Positions 47,401 through 58,495 of a stretch of 64,000 nucleotides of DNA are shown one piece after another. Source of the DNA: Lytechinus variegatus (Eukaryota; Echinodermata; Echinoidea; Temnopleuroida; Toxopneustidae); contig NC_054756.1 of the NCBI RefSeq assembly GCF_018143015.1, forward strand, positions 22,191,298 to 22,255,297, in the 5' to 3' direction. Positions within the stretch are counted from its first letter, which is position 1. Each line of letters begins with the position of its first letter. The translations under genes and the position numbers were made by a program. Below the pieces are notes generated by a model. It ran no database searches. It saw only the letters and a program-made list of their open reading frames with translations, and was not told where the DNA came from.

Positions 47401-49716
47401 GGTAGACAAGATGATGCTTTAAGACTTAGTGGTTGACGAAATAATGGATGACGAGATAGTGGTTGACGACTCAGTGGTTGACGAGATAGTGGTTGACGAC
47501 TCAGTGGTTGACGAGATAGTAGTTGACGACCTAGTGGTTGACGAGATAGTGGTTGACGACTTAGTGGTTGACGAGATAGTGGTTGACGAGATAGTGTTTG
47601 ACGACTTAGTGGTTGACGAGATAGTGGTTGACGACTCAGTGGTTGACGAGATAGTAGTTGACGACCTAGTGGTTGACGAGATAGTGGTTGACGAGATAGT
47701 GGTTGACGATGTAGTGGTTGACGAGATAGAGGTTGACGAGATAGTGTTTGACGATTTAGTGTCTGACGAGATAGTCGTAGACGAGATGATGCTTGGAGAC
47801 TTAGTGGTTGACGAGATAATGGTTGACAATATGTTGGTTGACAGGGTGGTGAATGACGAGATGATGGTAGGTGAGACTGTGGAATTTTGGTTGACGAAAT
47901 GATTAAAGAGGCGGTTGAAGACATGACGGTTGACTAGTCGAAGGTTGATGAGATGATTATTAATGAAGACGACGCTTGGCAAAATGACGGTAGACGAGAT
48001 GCTTGAGTAGATAATGGATGATGATATGGTGAATAATTAGACGATTGCTGCCAGAATGGTGGGTGACGAGATTGTTGACAAGATAAAATTTCATGTAATG
48101 TTAGTTACAAAATGATGGTTGATGAGATGACTGTCGGAAGATTGGTGTTGACGACATAGTGGTTGGCGAGATAATGGTTGACGACATAGGGGTTGATGGG
48201 AGATGATGGTTGATAACATGATGGTTGACGAGATTGTGGTTGAGGAGTTGGTTGTTTACGACATAGTGGCTGACGAGATGATGGTCGATGAGAGAATGCT
48301 TTCACGGGATGACGGTTGGCAGAATGATGGTACACAGGATTGTTGATTAGATTATGGTTGGTGATATGATGATTATTGAGATTATTGTTGGTAGAATGGT
48401 GGTTGGCGAAACCGTCGATCAGATGATGGTTAGTAAAATGATGGCTAACGGAATGATGGTTGACGAGATAATGGTATTCCAGATGCTGGCTGACGATTTA
48501 GGGATAGACGAGATCATGGTTGATGAGATGAAGATTAATGATATAGTGGTTAGCAGGATAATGGCTGACAGGTTTGTTAATAAGATGTTGACCGGTGAGA
48601 TGATACTTAATGAGATAATTTCTGGCGAAATGGTGGTTGACGAGATTTTTGATAAGATAATGGTTAATAAAACGATGGTTGACGATATGACGGATCAAAA
48701 ACTTATGCTTGACGAGATGATGAATGATGAGACGGTTGTTGTCGAAGCCGATTGTTGAGAAATAATGGTTGGAATATCTGTGGTTGACAGAATGGTTGTT
48801 GTGCACTACTTTATCATCTTACCGTGACACTTGACTCCTGTGAACTGGTAGCATGGATATGTAGGATGGTAGTTAATGCAATCATATAAAGCGTTTTCGG
48901 CTGCAACAGAAAATAAAAATTGAAATTTAAGACCCCGAAAATATGCCAATGGCTGTGTTCGGAGAGGAACTGGTAACAAAATATCCCCTCCTTTTTTGTA
49001 TGGGTCAGGAGAAGAGATGAGGGGAAAAATCAAGACAAAAATACGTAAAATGGAATCAAGACATATCTTAATGAGCAAATAATACAGTATGTTTATATTT
49101 CGTTGGACACTGCCCAAATTGCAATTTCATACGATAACTAGGCATACATTCCTGTGCGTCGTGTGGACTTACAGCCGGAGTTCTATAAGTAATTATATGC
49201 ACCCCCCCCCCCCCCCTCCCTCATCAATTTTGAATGGAAATGTTTCATGTTGACAACTTCAAGTAAACCCTGAGGTGCAATATCTTTATCACATTATTGT
49301 GCGTTTATGTGTGTTTGGTTTGGTTTAATTATGAATACTTTATATTGTTATTATCTCCAAAAGGTAACTGCCTTATAAGCAGGACTTAATTCGAGAACAG
49401 AACATGAATAAATGCAGCGATATTACCTTTTTTGAAATATTATGAACATTGCGAAAAAAAAAGAGAAAAAAGTGAAATCACAACTTACTCCCAGAGCATC
49501 TCCACTGGCGGGAGAGCAGAAGCGAACCTCCAGCTTGCATCACGTTCGGGTATCCCGCGATGGCTCCCGGGAATCCTAGCTGCCTGCAGACGACTATGGC
49601 TTCGTTTATCCCCCATTCTTTGTCGCAGGTACCGAACCAGCCCTTGCTCCCGAGATATATCTCCACTATACCGTCGCTCCTGGGAGGCGACATGGGGTTA
49701 CCCCATAGTCGCACAT
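38306..49716 (-). CDS. Gene C: SRCR-CCP receptor with Thr-rich stalk (5' end not found)
   Basis: Minus-strand exons in transcript order are 49489-49716, 48823-48900, 43643-43843, 42541-42993, 41805-41855, 40894-41008 and 38306-38495, giving 1316 nt and about 438 codons beginning in phase 1. The first two exons form one SRCR domain with six cysteines, the group A pattern, and are split by an intron as group A domains usually are. They are followed by one CCP domain, a Thr-rich stalk of about 150 residues, a 17-residue linker exon, a TM helix and a tail of about 69 residues with basic RRGFKRFSKR and acidic EEDSSDEEL at the C-terminus. SRCR/CCP surface proteins are typically recognition or adhesion receptors. 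The signal-peptide exon and possibly more SRCR modules must lie upstream (above 49716) but were not identified. The gene is convergent with gene B. Confidence 0.85.
38536..39051. mobile_element. Foldback MITE, AAGGACAAGTCCACCCC family, copy 3
   Basis: It begins TTAAAGGTCAAGTCCACCCA and ends GGGGTAGACTTGTCCTTTAA. It is shorter than copies 1 and 2 and has lost part of the left arm. It lies in the last intron of gene C. Confidence 0.75.
39198..39250 (+). mobile_element. Truncated tRNA-derived SINE head
   Basis: GTGTTGGCTCAGTTGGCAGA resembles the head of the SINE at 10066-10470. No matching body follows. Confidence 0.5.
39291..40401. mobile_element. 1.1-kb non-autonomous element with inverted ends
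   Basis: The left end TACTGCCCGCCCATGACA continues to AAAGGGAGTATGG. The right end is its inverse, CCATACTTCCTTCTGTCATG then GGTGGGCAGTA. TA is present at both ends. No transposase-like frame lies between. Confidence 0.65.
40403..40550. repeat. Dispersed repeat shared with 21040-21150
   Basis: Both places carry GGGCCCACGATCAATTGGG, then TTTTCGG, then TTCGAACAATAAAA with a T-rich end. Family unknown. Confidence 0.55.
40894..41008 (-). CDS. Gene C exon: transmembrane
   Basis: On minus it runs from TCTGCACAG| to GAAA|GTAAGT, phase 1 to phase 2. It encodes the helix ILIALGGTFLILLIPIIVIV followed by IFKKACKRK. Confidence 0.85.
41150..41300. repeat. GTA/TAG then ATT microsatellite tract
   Basis: TAG/GTA triplets at about 41150-41210 are followed by ATT and ATC triplets to about 41300, in an intron of gene C. 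Confidence 0.9.
41805..41855 (-). CDS. Gene C exon: 51-nt linker
   Basis: On minus it runs from TTTCTCAG| to TTCA|GTAAGT, phase 1-1, and reads PGNKTGDNEAGAQKAF. It is comparable in place and size to the 45-nt linker exon of gene A. Confidence 0.75.
42541..42993 (-). CDS. Gene C exon: Thr-rich mucin-like stalk
   Basis: On minus it runs from TTTTTTACAG| to CAACAG|GTAAGT, phase 1-1. It encodes about 150 residues rich in TTT with charged interruptions (for example TTTERRTTARETTTAE). Heavy O-glycosylation is expected. Confidence 0.85.
43643..43843 (-). CDS. Gene C exon: CCP domain
   Basis: On minus it runs from CTTGTTTAG| to GCCT|GTAAGT, phase 1-1. It encodes GECENPGTPENGVQLDSRF, VRFACMPGYELLG, IQCVLAPGG and a TWSTPLPYC ending, which are four sushi cysteines. 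Confidence 0.9.
44520..44755. repeat. MITE-like repeat with inverted ends and TTAGGG-like centre
   Basis: The left part (GTTCCAACGGGTGACATGAC, GACAATTGCTCCGG) is roughly mirrored by GATTGTCGCCGGAGCAAATG and TCATGGGACCGTTGCAAC. The centre holds degenerate GGGTTAGGGTTT words, and part of it recurs in inverse near 75-135. Confidence 0.55.
46150..48790. repeat. Minisatellite, about 15-bp unit, 2.6 kb
   Basis: The basic unit is close to GTTGACGAGATAGTG. It is most regular at 47100-47830, where it alternates with GTTGACGACTCAGTG to give a 30-bp period. Blocks beginning GCTTTAAGACTTAGTGG recur at 47191, 47281 and 47415, showing longer nested duplications. Since the unit is a multiple of three, long open frames appear on both strands, but they are repeat products. 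It lies in the 4.9-kb intron between the SRCR and CCP exons of gene C. Confidence 0.92.
48823..48900 (-). CDS. Gene C exon: end of SRCR domain
   Basis: On minus it runs from CTGTTGCAG| to CACG|GTAAGA, phase 1-1, 78 nt. It encodes ENALYDCINYHPTYPCYQF and TGVKC, the closing SRCR cysteines. Confidence 0.88.
49489..49716 (-). CDS. Gene C exon: first part of SRCR domain
   Basis: On minus it runs from GATCACACAG| to GGGA|GTAAGTT, phase 1-1. It encodes DVRLWGNP, GWFGTCDKEWGINEAIVVC, RQLGFPGAIAG and WRCSG, the SRCR core. Confidence 0.92.
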
Positions 49717-49787
49717 CTGTGTGATCAGGAAAAGGTGATATTCATGAGAGGGAGGATGCAACCATTGTGTTAAATGCTTGAAATAAC

Positions 49788-49960
49788 AGGGGACCGTTGA
49801 ATGAAAGTTGTCAGCAATGACAAGTTGTCTTTCTTCGACAGTTACCACAGTAACAGTCAGAGGCCGGTGCCTTTCAGAAAATCGTGACCAAGAATTTCAC
49901 TTAAGTTGTCAGCACTGACAATTTAGTCAGTGCTAACAACTTTCGTGAAACACTCCCCTG
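49788..49960. mobile_element. Foldback MITE with AGGGGACCGTTGAATGAAAG ends
   Basis: The left arm AGGGGACCGTTGAATGAAAG and TTGTCAGCAATGACAA is mirrored by TAGTCAGTGCTAACAACTTT and CGTGAAACACTCCCCT. Confidence 0.6.
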
Positions 49961-50073
49961 GTCACGTTCGTGGATATTTTTCATTATAGAGAGTTTTCGC
50001 TATCACTACGTAGCCGCTCCTTACAACGCTCCAATTCCTTTGGAAATCCAAGTCAAATCACAAAAAATAGAGA

Positions 50074-50213
50074 GCTGAGAGGCTTTTGTCGAAAATTGGT
50101 AAACCGAGACAACAGATCCCGACCGGACGAATAACTGCAATAAATGTCATTGTCCAGAATCACGAGATAACGCAGCAGTTCCGGTCCACCAACTTTCGAC
50201 AAAAGCCTCTCGA
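50074..50213. mobile_element. Foldback MITE with GAGAGGCTTTTGTCGAAA ends, copy 1
   Basis: The left end GAGAGGCTTTTGTCGAAAAT is mirrored by AACTTTCGACAAAAGCCTCT. A related, more diverged copy is at 51928-52083. Confidence 0.7.
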
Positions 50214-50917
50214 TCAGATCTCCATTGTCATTTGACTCCTTGGTTGTACAGAATAGAAATCGATGTGTACTAGGATCATCTGAATGAAGAGCGATATCTG
50301 GTAGCAGCGAAGGGCTAGGGGGTTGGGTCAATGGGATATCAAATCTCCCATATGTAGTAAACGAAGAGGAGGACTCGAATTTTGGGTAAAAAAGGAGGTA
50401 AACAAATTTGAAATTAAAAAAATGCGTCATGTAAGGCTATGTTATTCCTGTTATTCAAATAAAATAGAGAAAGGGACGAAAAATACAGGGCAAACCCCCT
50501 TCTCATCAATTTACCCTGGCACCGACCTTGAATGGTAGGAAGGTTCATGATAAGACTAACGAATAACAAACACAAAAATTGCAAGTTGCAACTGAATATG
50601 TATTGTTATTTCATTCATTTTACTCAGAAGGATATTTTGGCTCGTATGACTATTATCAAAAGTAGACGGAAATATTGGGGTTATAAAAAGAAATTTACAT
50701 CATCACTAAAACGTGTAACTTTTCCTTACATTTTTAAGTCATGATTCTGCAAAAAATAAACACATATTATTAGAAAGACAAAAACATAAATATGGAGAAT
50801 TCCAATCACTTCCTTGTACGATTTAGTTTAAGTTCAAGTTTTTATTTTCATTTCCATCATTAACCTTATAAGCAAATACAAATCAAACATACCAACAATT
50901 ATCGTTAGATGCACTAG

Positions 50918-51188
50918 CCGACCTATGGGGGACAGACTCTGACGATTCACAACCAATGCAAAGGACGCATCCCTGCCCCTCCCCCCCCCCTGACGAGCTT
51001 GAAAATCTCTTTTTTCCCCTGACGAGCTTGAAAACCTATTTTGCCCCCCCCCCCTGACGTTTCTTGCTTGTCAATATTTTTCCTGGTACGAAATCCTTTA
51101 TTTATGATTGAAGACCTTTTTTTTTGCTTGTCAAATTTTTCGGCGGACGGTTCCCCCCCCCTGTGGAAAATCATAGGTACGCTACTGG
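50918..51188. repeat. C-rich repeat with GACGAGCTTGAAAA words
   Basis: CCTGACGAGCTTGAAAA is repeated in tandem, and the edges match those of 28940-29215. Confidence 0.55.
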
Positions 51189-51927
51189 TTAGATGTGATT
51201 GTCCTGCTGGTTTCCCGGAGTATCTTGGTCAGATGAAGGTCGGAGTAACTCTGTCCAGACGTGCACTACTCCCACCTTTCCCCCAACTGGGCTTCCTTTG
51301 ACCAAAAATCCAATATCTGGGTCGTGATTTGTCTCTGCAATTTTAATCCGTTCATAAAAGAATTTCACTCGGACCCGGATCTCTCGTCAGATCGAGGCTA
51401 TGATTAGACTAACAATACTGAATAGCGCCATCTTTTGTTCAGATTAGGAAAGATGATAAAATCTCAGGATATTGGAACAACTAACTTTCTCGAAAAGATT
51501 GCAACATGCGGCTACCTTAATTTGACTTTAAAAAAAAAAATGCCTAAAGATCTGCAAACATGGAGAAATCGATACATTGTGGTTCCCGATCTTTCCAAGT
51601 CTCACTAAAAGTGGAGCCAACAGGCGGCCAGGGTTAGGATTAGGATAGCTTTTTCCAAATCTCCAGATACGAGTAAAGAGCGGAATTATGAACCAATGAC
51701 ATAAGTGTAACAGCAATGCAACGGTCACATCGGCGAAACCTACTCAGGCCGACCAAATCTATAACGTTATTTCTAATGAAAAAAAAAATTGATCAGTTTT
51801 GGTGTGACTGGTGGCATTACAGTTCTATGCTCACAACACATTATGGAGTTCTCACTCCATAATGTACGGCGGATTCAAGAACATAGAAAATACATTGCCA
51901 AATTTCCTTCAAGGAAATACAGAAACC

Positions 51928-52083
51928 AAGATGTCTTTGTCAAGAACTGGCGACTCAAAAAAGCAGTTTCGTTCCAGACTCTGGCAAACGAAGTAATTGC
52001 AATTTTGACATTTTTCGTCAGCTCCAAAACTTATAGGACGACACTGCCGTTCCGGTTCCCCAATTTTCGACAAAGACCTCCCA
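51928..52083. mobile_element. Foldback MITE, copy 2 of the GTCGAAAATTGG family
   Basis: The right end CCCCAATTTTCGACAAAGAC and the left GTCTTTGTCAAGAACTGG are roughly inverse. The interior shares GCCGTTCCGGTTCC with copy 1. Confidence 0.5.
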
Positions 52084-54769
52084 GCTGTTTTTTTTTATTT
52101 ATTGACGGACATTTTCTTGCCAATGCGTCGGAAGTCTACATGTACACTACTACGCAGCTTGTAATGAACATAAATGGTAAAAGTTTTGGAAATGAAATTG
52201 ATGCAAAGATAACATTGAAGAGGGGTCATACAGGGGTGAGATAGATTTCAGATGCTATTGTATGCCCTTTCTACCGTAAGTCATCACACGATGAATTGGT
52301 CTATGATGTATATGGGGCGTCGTATAAGTGGCTAAGGAATTTTGATTCTGCGTTTACACTTGTTAAGTCTATCGTACGATTCCTTGTGTTAGACACCGTA
52401 GAGGTGAAAGCACAGGACCATTCGGAGGCACTACAGGGATCCTGCGATGTATTTGTAGTGATTGTACGATGTTCGTGCGCTGATCGTAGGGCGTTCGTAC
52501 AATATACCACTGTCCTTTTTGCTTAACGTATGAAGCCCGTATAATAGGACAGATCGTACGATGTTCCCACGACTCTGTTCTAAAATTAAAATTGAGCCTT
52601 ACGATAATCGCGAATCCGTAAAAAAATTGCACGATCACCGTACGTCACCCTGAGTATATCACACGAATAACGGGGTATAATCAACCTACGATCACAAAAT
52701 GGCGATTGCAGATCAATATGTACGCGGGACTTAGGATTCAGCCAGATTCACTTCTAAAGAGATAAATTATTTAAATGTCAAGCTTTGAAACTTACCCCAT
52801 ACTTGTCTTGAAGAGCATTCCAAAATGCAGATTCCTAACCAAAAAGCACAAGTGGTTACGAACCTCGAAATGTTCATTGTCACTTTCTCCTTTTCTACAA
52901 GGAAAAACAAATATGTATCACCATAGAATCTTAGAAGAAAAGACAATAATATCCAGACCGATGCTATTAATCTTATAAAATAGAATAAGGTTACTTCTAT
53001 GTCTTTTTCCTTTTGTAATCTTGTATTCGGTCTCCAAAATGCTCCAGTGATGACCTGTGTGGACTGGTAGACAACTAAAAGCTAGTATGAATGATTATCC
53101 AGCTGCTCTGCATATTCATCTTGATGATTACAAACAGGTTCATGTACTAAATCGAGTTGTTAGAGGTGAAAAGGGGAGAAAATGGACCCCCCCCCCCCCC
53201 CTATCAACATAGTCTACCATGAGAATGCTCCGGTTCCGGGTTGCTTCCCTTGCAACTTAACTTTTTATCATTAAAAAAATAGAATGGTCAATAATAGATA
53301 TAAACCTCATTTTAATTACCAATTTAAATATGTGAACTAAGAGCAAGTAGTCCCCCCCCCCCCCCATCTTTTTGCAAAGAAGTCATGAAATCGCCATCTT
53401 GATACCAAATGCGTAATCTCAATTCTAGTATTGTTATGCGTCACTTATACGAACGCAATTCCGGCATACATAGTGGTTCGTGGTGAGTTACCGAGGTGAC
53501 TTTATATTCACGACTTCCACGTTATTGTATTAATAAGCCCAATTGACAGGTTCTTATATGCGTCATTTTATTTATAGACACACTGTTTTCTCAAATAAGC
53601 AAAAACTGTCCCGATCGAAATGCAATAATCATATCGCTATTTAAGTATTAATAGTGTGTGAATCAGCTTTCAGTGGGTTTTTTTTCGCTAATAAAATAAT
53701 GATTGTTCAATTTGATTTTTTTATTGGAAACCTCAATAGTGAATTAGTATAACTTGTATTGTTTAATATGCGCTTGGTCGCTTTGCTCCCCGCACGTTTG
53801 CTTATGAGAAAGGGTGACAACCACATTGTTTGCACGGGCACTGCTCGGTCTGCAAATGAGGAGGGGGCGGAGGCAGATCTGCTTCTGTCAACATCTCATA
53901 ATTTACGGAGGTCTTAAGATCTAGACCTCAAAATTTCTTTCAGTGAACTTGATATTCTCTTTATTTCCTTTATCAAAATGCACCTTTCTACTTTAGATGG
54001 GATTTAGCTTATCTTAGAAATTTAAAACGGTATCTCACTTTCTTTTTTTTCCAATTCAATGACAATAAATCATTCAGAGGAAGGCACTATAAATGCGAAT
54101 ATTGCGTTTAATTCCAAAGGGTATTTTAAACCATTCACCAAAGTAGCTGATACGCATAAAGTGCATTTTAATACTTCGATGGAATAACTTTTAAGCAACA
54201 GTTATGGAAGCACGAGTTTTATCTTCTGATCATTACACTTACAAAGCAATCGATTTATCATAAAATACGAATTTCTAATTAAATTCCAATCTCGAATTTA
54301 AAGTTCATTCTGTGAAACATATGCCACTTTGTTGTACACTAGAATATTGGATTTTTTTGCGAACATCATGTGTAATTTGTTTTGATTTTGGTATACCTGA
54401 TGTTGCATGTCATAATTAACATGTGACGTCAGTCACATGAGTGAGTTCAACTCCAACCGATCAACTGTGCACGGTTCGATTAAACGAAGTAGCTTTGATC
54501 AATCCGGATCCTTTTGTGTTGGTCTGACTGCGACGTGACAACCGGTGAGTCAGATAGTGCGTGACCTCACTTCCGCTTCCGGTTCGAAAGCAAGAACGGC
54601 CCAAAGTTATCATTTGATCGGTATTTTGTTTTATATAGATGAACCTGACAAAGGGTATATTTTAGAGGCATCCGTGTGCAAAAGAAATTATAAGTTTTGA
54701 ATTGATTGAATGATAATATGATGTAACGCGCTATGGGCCATTCTGGGAAAAGCGCTTTATCAAAAATGG

Positions 54770-54895
54770 CTATTATTATTATTATCATTATTATCATTAT
54801 TATTAGTAGTAGTAGTAGTAGTAGTGGTATTATTATTATTATTATTATTATCATTATTATCAACATCATCATCATTATTATTATTATTATACCTA
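54770..54895. repeat. ATT/GTA microsatellite tract
   Basis: ATT, ATC and AGT triplets. It follows GCGCTATGGGCCATTCTGGG, which resembles a SINE tail such as that near 35830. Confidence 0.8.
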
Positions 54896-54962
54896 CTTCA
54901 TGTGCCTTTAACGGCTCAGTTATGATTATTAAACATGACAGAAAATAAGTCTTTTTTCAAAA

Positions 54963-55219
54963 TACAGTCAAACCTGTGTTATTGGCCACCTGTCTATAGT
55001 GGCCACCTGCCTAGAGTGACCACTAAAACTGATTCCCATGGAGGCAGATTGTGTGTATAAGAACCTGTCTATAGCAGCCACCTGCCTATAGTGACCACTG
55101 AAAACGATTCCAATGGAGGCAGATTGTGTGTATAAAAACCTGTCTATAGCAGCCACCTGTCTATAAAGGCCACATTTTGTGTTTCCCTTGGGTGGTCACT
55201 ATAGACAGGTTTCACTGTA
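54963..55219. mobile_element. Foldback MITE TACAGTCAAACCTGT with internal tandem units
   Basis: The ends TACAGTCAAACCTG and CAGGTTTCACTGTA are inverse with two changes. A unit of about 83 bp (CTGTCTATAGCAGCCACCTG through GTGTGTATAA) is present about twice. TA at both ends fits a Tc1/mariner-type site. Confidence 0.7.
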
Positions 55220-55361
55220 GTAGTAAATAAATGAGGGTAATATACAATATTTTCAATTACATAACGCTTAACACTTTACTTTATTAGAATTCACTTATTT
55301 CTCTAAAGTAATACGGCATTATTGCATGGGTAGTTTTTTTACTGTCAGACAATTGCAATGA

Positions 55362-55990
55362 ATGCAAAAACTACAAAATCTTGCAGGAAGAATTATTCTA
55401 AAAATCGATCCATATTTGCATACTTCATCCTCATACATCCATGATATCTTGAAATGGAAGACTTTAAATACCCGGCAAAAGGAACATATGTACGTAATGA
55501 TGTTTAAAATTTTGAATAATTTCGCACCTGATTATATGAAAACACAATTTTCTCGTAAATCATACCCTTACTCTCTCCGTACAGAAAATCACCTCAGTCT
55601 CCCCAAACCAAAGTCAAACAGCTGTAAACGGACATTTTTGTATAGGGGGCTACACTTTATAACAAATTACCAATTCATTTATCGTCTAGTTCAACGATTC
55701 AGTCCTTTAAATCAAATATTCAATTGTATCTCGGTTTTCCATAATGATTTTGCCTGTTGTTGCATTTTCTTTGGGGGGGGGGGGGTGGGTAGTGATTTTT
55801 CATTCTTTTCATGCATTCGATTAAGTTTTGTGTATATTTTGTATATTTGTTTTATATGCATGTATTTATGTTTTAAGGACCCCATGGAAGAACAGTGGTA
55901 TCTTATTGATACCGCTGAAATGGGCCATCCTCCATCTGTATGTTATGTTAAATAGATCATGTATATATTTTATTTTTTATATGGAAATAA
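55362..55990 (+). mobile_element. LINE 3' fragment, C-terminal end of reverse transcriptase ORF
   Basis: The frame MQKLQNLAGRIILK, ILKWKTLNTRQKEHMYVMMF, KILNNFAPDYM, LPKPKSNSCKRTFLYRG matches the conserved C-terminal segment of non-LTR retrotransposon polymerases (LQKLQN-A-R-I pattern; jockey/CR1-like). The catalytic YxDD core is absent, so the copy is 5'-truncated. The 3' end carries a GAAATAAATAAATA-type tail near 55985. Confidence 0.7.
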
Positions 55991-58444
55991 ATAAATACAA
56001 ACAAACACTGATGTGTAATGCCCTGTGCAAAAAAAAATTAACATGCAATTGCATTCTAAATACACATTTAACTTCGGTGAGAATGCAGTACTTGGGAGTC
56101 GCGGATCTAACATGTCTAAGGGGGTTAAAGGGGTTTACCCCCCCCCCCCCCCCCCCGTAGATCAACCACTACCAAGTAAAAAAAAAATGTGCATTAAACA
56201 TTAAAAATCGTCATCTTAATATCCAGACCCACACACTATGTCCCTATGGCATGAACTGTCTTTTATGGTATCCATTGTGTTAATAGATGCCAGGAAAACC
56301 TCACTTAAGGCGTTCAAAATAGAACAAAAATTCGAAACTACTTTTGTTGCTAGATGGTTTTGACCTATGAACACAATTAGTAAAATAGTTTTTAATATAT
56401 CGCACATGCCCCCTCTCTTTTACAGCTCCCCCTCCTCCTCCTCCCCCCACCTCCTCCTCTCCTTCCCTCTCCCCTTCTCTCTCTGTCTCTCTCTCTCTCT
56501 TTTCCATCCCTCTTATCTCCAGCAGCGATCCCTTATTATACTAATCGTTATCTTACTACATCTCATTCAAATTCATATTCAGAATAGTCCGACATGATTT
56601 TCTCCATGTGGGACTACTTCACAGAGCCTCTAGCGTTCATGACAACCACTCGGCATGGACCACCTAATGACCTTCCTCGCGTAATTATCATGCTGAACTG
56701 AAGTGCCATTTTCGTCAAACTCATTACGAGATATAAAAATATTGCAGTCTCCACTAATCTTCGCTTCAACGCTCATTGAGAATGGTCAGGATTGCTAATT
56801 GAAAAGAAAAGAAAAATCGGGAAAAACAGATACAATGATTTTTTTATCTACTTTTCTTGGCTTTCTTTCTTTATCTTTTATCATTATTTTGGGGAGTGTT
56901 TGGTGTTTTATTTGCTTGTTTCAGAAAGGAGTGGGGGAACTATTAGCAGTCAGCGTTGAATGACATTTAATGACAAAATAAATTGTCCATCTTCTTGTTC
57001 ATTTTGCTCTTAATGTTTACATGTATTTTCTATATCTGTTTACATATACAACTTATCAACGATAGTGTTTCGTGTGATATTTTATTCCATGATCCTACTG
57101 ATTATGCCTTGGCGGACTATTTTTTGTATCGTATACAATATCACCCTTCACTTTTGTCTCGGGTTTTGCCTAACATGCTCTTGTTATAATGATTTCCAAA
57201 TTGCAGAAAGAATAGAAGTGCTTGTCTTAGAGTCTGACCAAAGGCCCAATGCCTTTATCAATTTTGAATTTTGTGTTATCGTTGTTGATGTTGTTTTTTT
57301 TATATATTTACACATCTTACAATCTTTTGAAAGTGTATCGCATTTAACATCATTATTCTCAGAAATATTAATTTCATACAGGTCGCACGGGTTTATTAGC
57401 AACGTGAAGGCAAAAGGTATTCATTCGAGCGATTCTCTTTTTTTTTGGGGGGGGGGATATGGCTGGTCGGCAAATTGTATGAATATAATTGTCCATCTAA
57501 CACTGAATCTATTTTGAGTAACTACTGAACTTCTTTTTCCCCAAATTGGGAAGAAATGTCACCAACTTTAAAACTTTATTTGACTGGTGAAAGGATTAGT
57601 GGGGTTTTCGGGTGATAAATATGATCCCTCTGGAGATGTCTTCATAAATAAGTTTTATTTTATTTATAAAATGAGCCAGTCGAGGGACCCGATTTTGGTC
57701 AGATATGGATTGTCAGATATACACATGTATATCCTATCCACTGGTAGTAAACATTCGACCCCGAAGGTAATCTTATGTATGATTTTTTTTTTCTTTTCAT
57801 TTTAACACACGAGCTTATGGGAAATGTTTTCTGCCCGTGGTACCATCAATAAGATCTGCCGCCCTCTCTTGGTAATGTTTTTCTCCTAAATAAATGCATT
57901 TCAATGCATGTTTTTGTTATGTTTTTTGTTTTTGCTTTTTCTTGTCTATACTTCGCACAGTTCTTGTAAATGAGGCGGTGTGGAATTCATTATTTGTGTC
58001 CAATGTTAAGGTTTTGATACTCAGAATTTTAAAAGCTTTTTATTCGTAGATCAACTCCTTGTACTCTGAATTAATTTTGAAGGACAATTTTATCATGATA
58101 TCTGTTTGTAAGAAAAAACAGTGCTTCAATCACTTAATATAATGATTCTTTTATGTTTTCATTACTTTCTCTCATAAATCAGATATACAAATCATTCACC
58201 AAATCGGACAAATTATGTATGACACTGCTTACACATAAAGGCAAAATGAAATATGCAAGTGTTGGCACAAAGTCATTTACAAAGCATTAATTATCATCAT
58301 GTCAATTATTAGCCAACAATATGTTTTTCATATTAACATGAATTCAAATTTAGAAATGTTAGTAGCATAAGCTGAATATAAGTACATAATTAAACTCTAA
58401 CCGCAACGTGAGACAGGCTTTTGAATAGCCCGTTGTAGATAACG

Positions 58445-58455
58445 CCCCCCCCCCA

Positions 58456-58486
<31 letters not shown>

Positions 58487-58495
58487 GCACAACCT
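58445..58495. repeat. (CA)n(CG)n microsatellite
   Basis: CCCC, then ACACACAC, then GCGCGCGC. Such alternating purine-pyrimidine DNA can adopt Z-DNA (known property; not shown here). Confidence 0.9.

Noticed and set aside
47076-47982. Long minus-strand frames rich in SRQPL or SSTTIS repeats, and plus-strand VVDEIVVDD frames
   Set aside because: They are translations of the 15-bp minisatellite in three frames. No splice signals or domains support a gene.
52796-52834. Possible 39-nt minus-strand exon upstream of gene C
   Set aside because: It has an acceptor (TTGGTTAG) and a GTAAGT donor in phase 1-1 and reads ICILECSSRQVW. It is too short to assign and matches no domain, so it was not annotated.
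54190-54250. Possible first exon of gene C (ATG near a GTAAGT donor on minus)
   Set aside because: The encoded peptide MINRLL is not a signal peptide.
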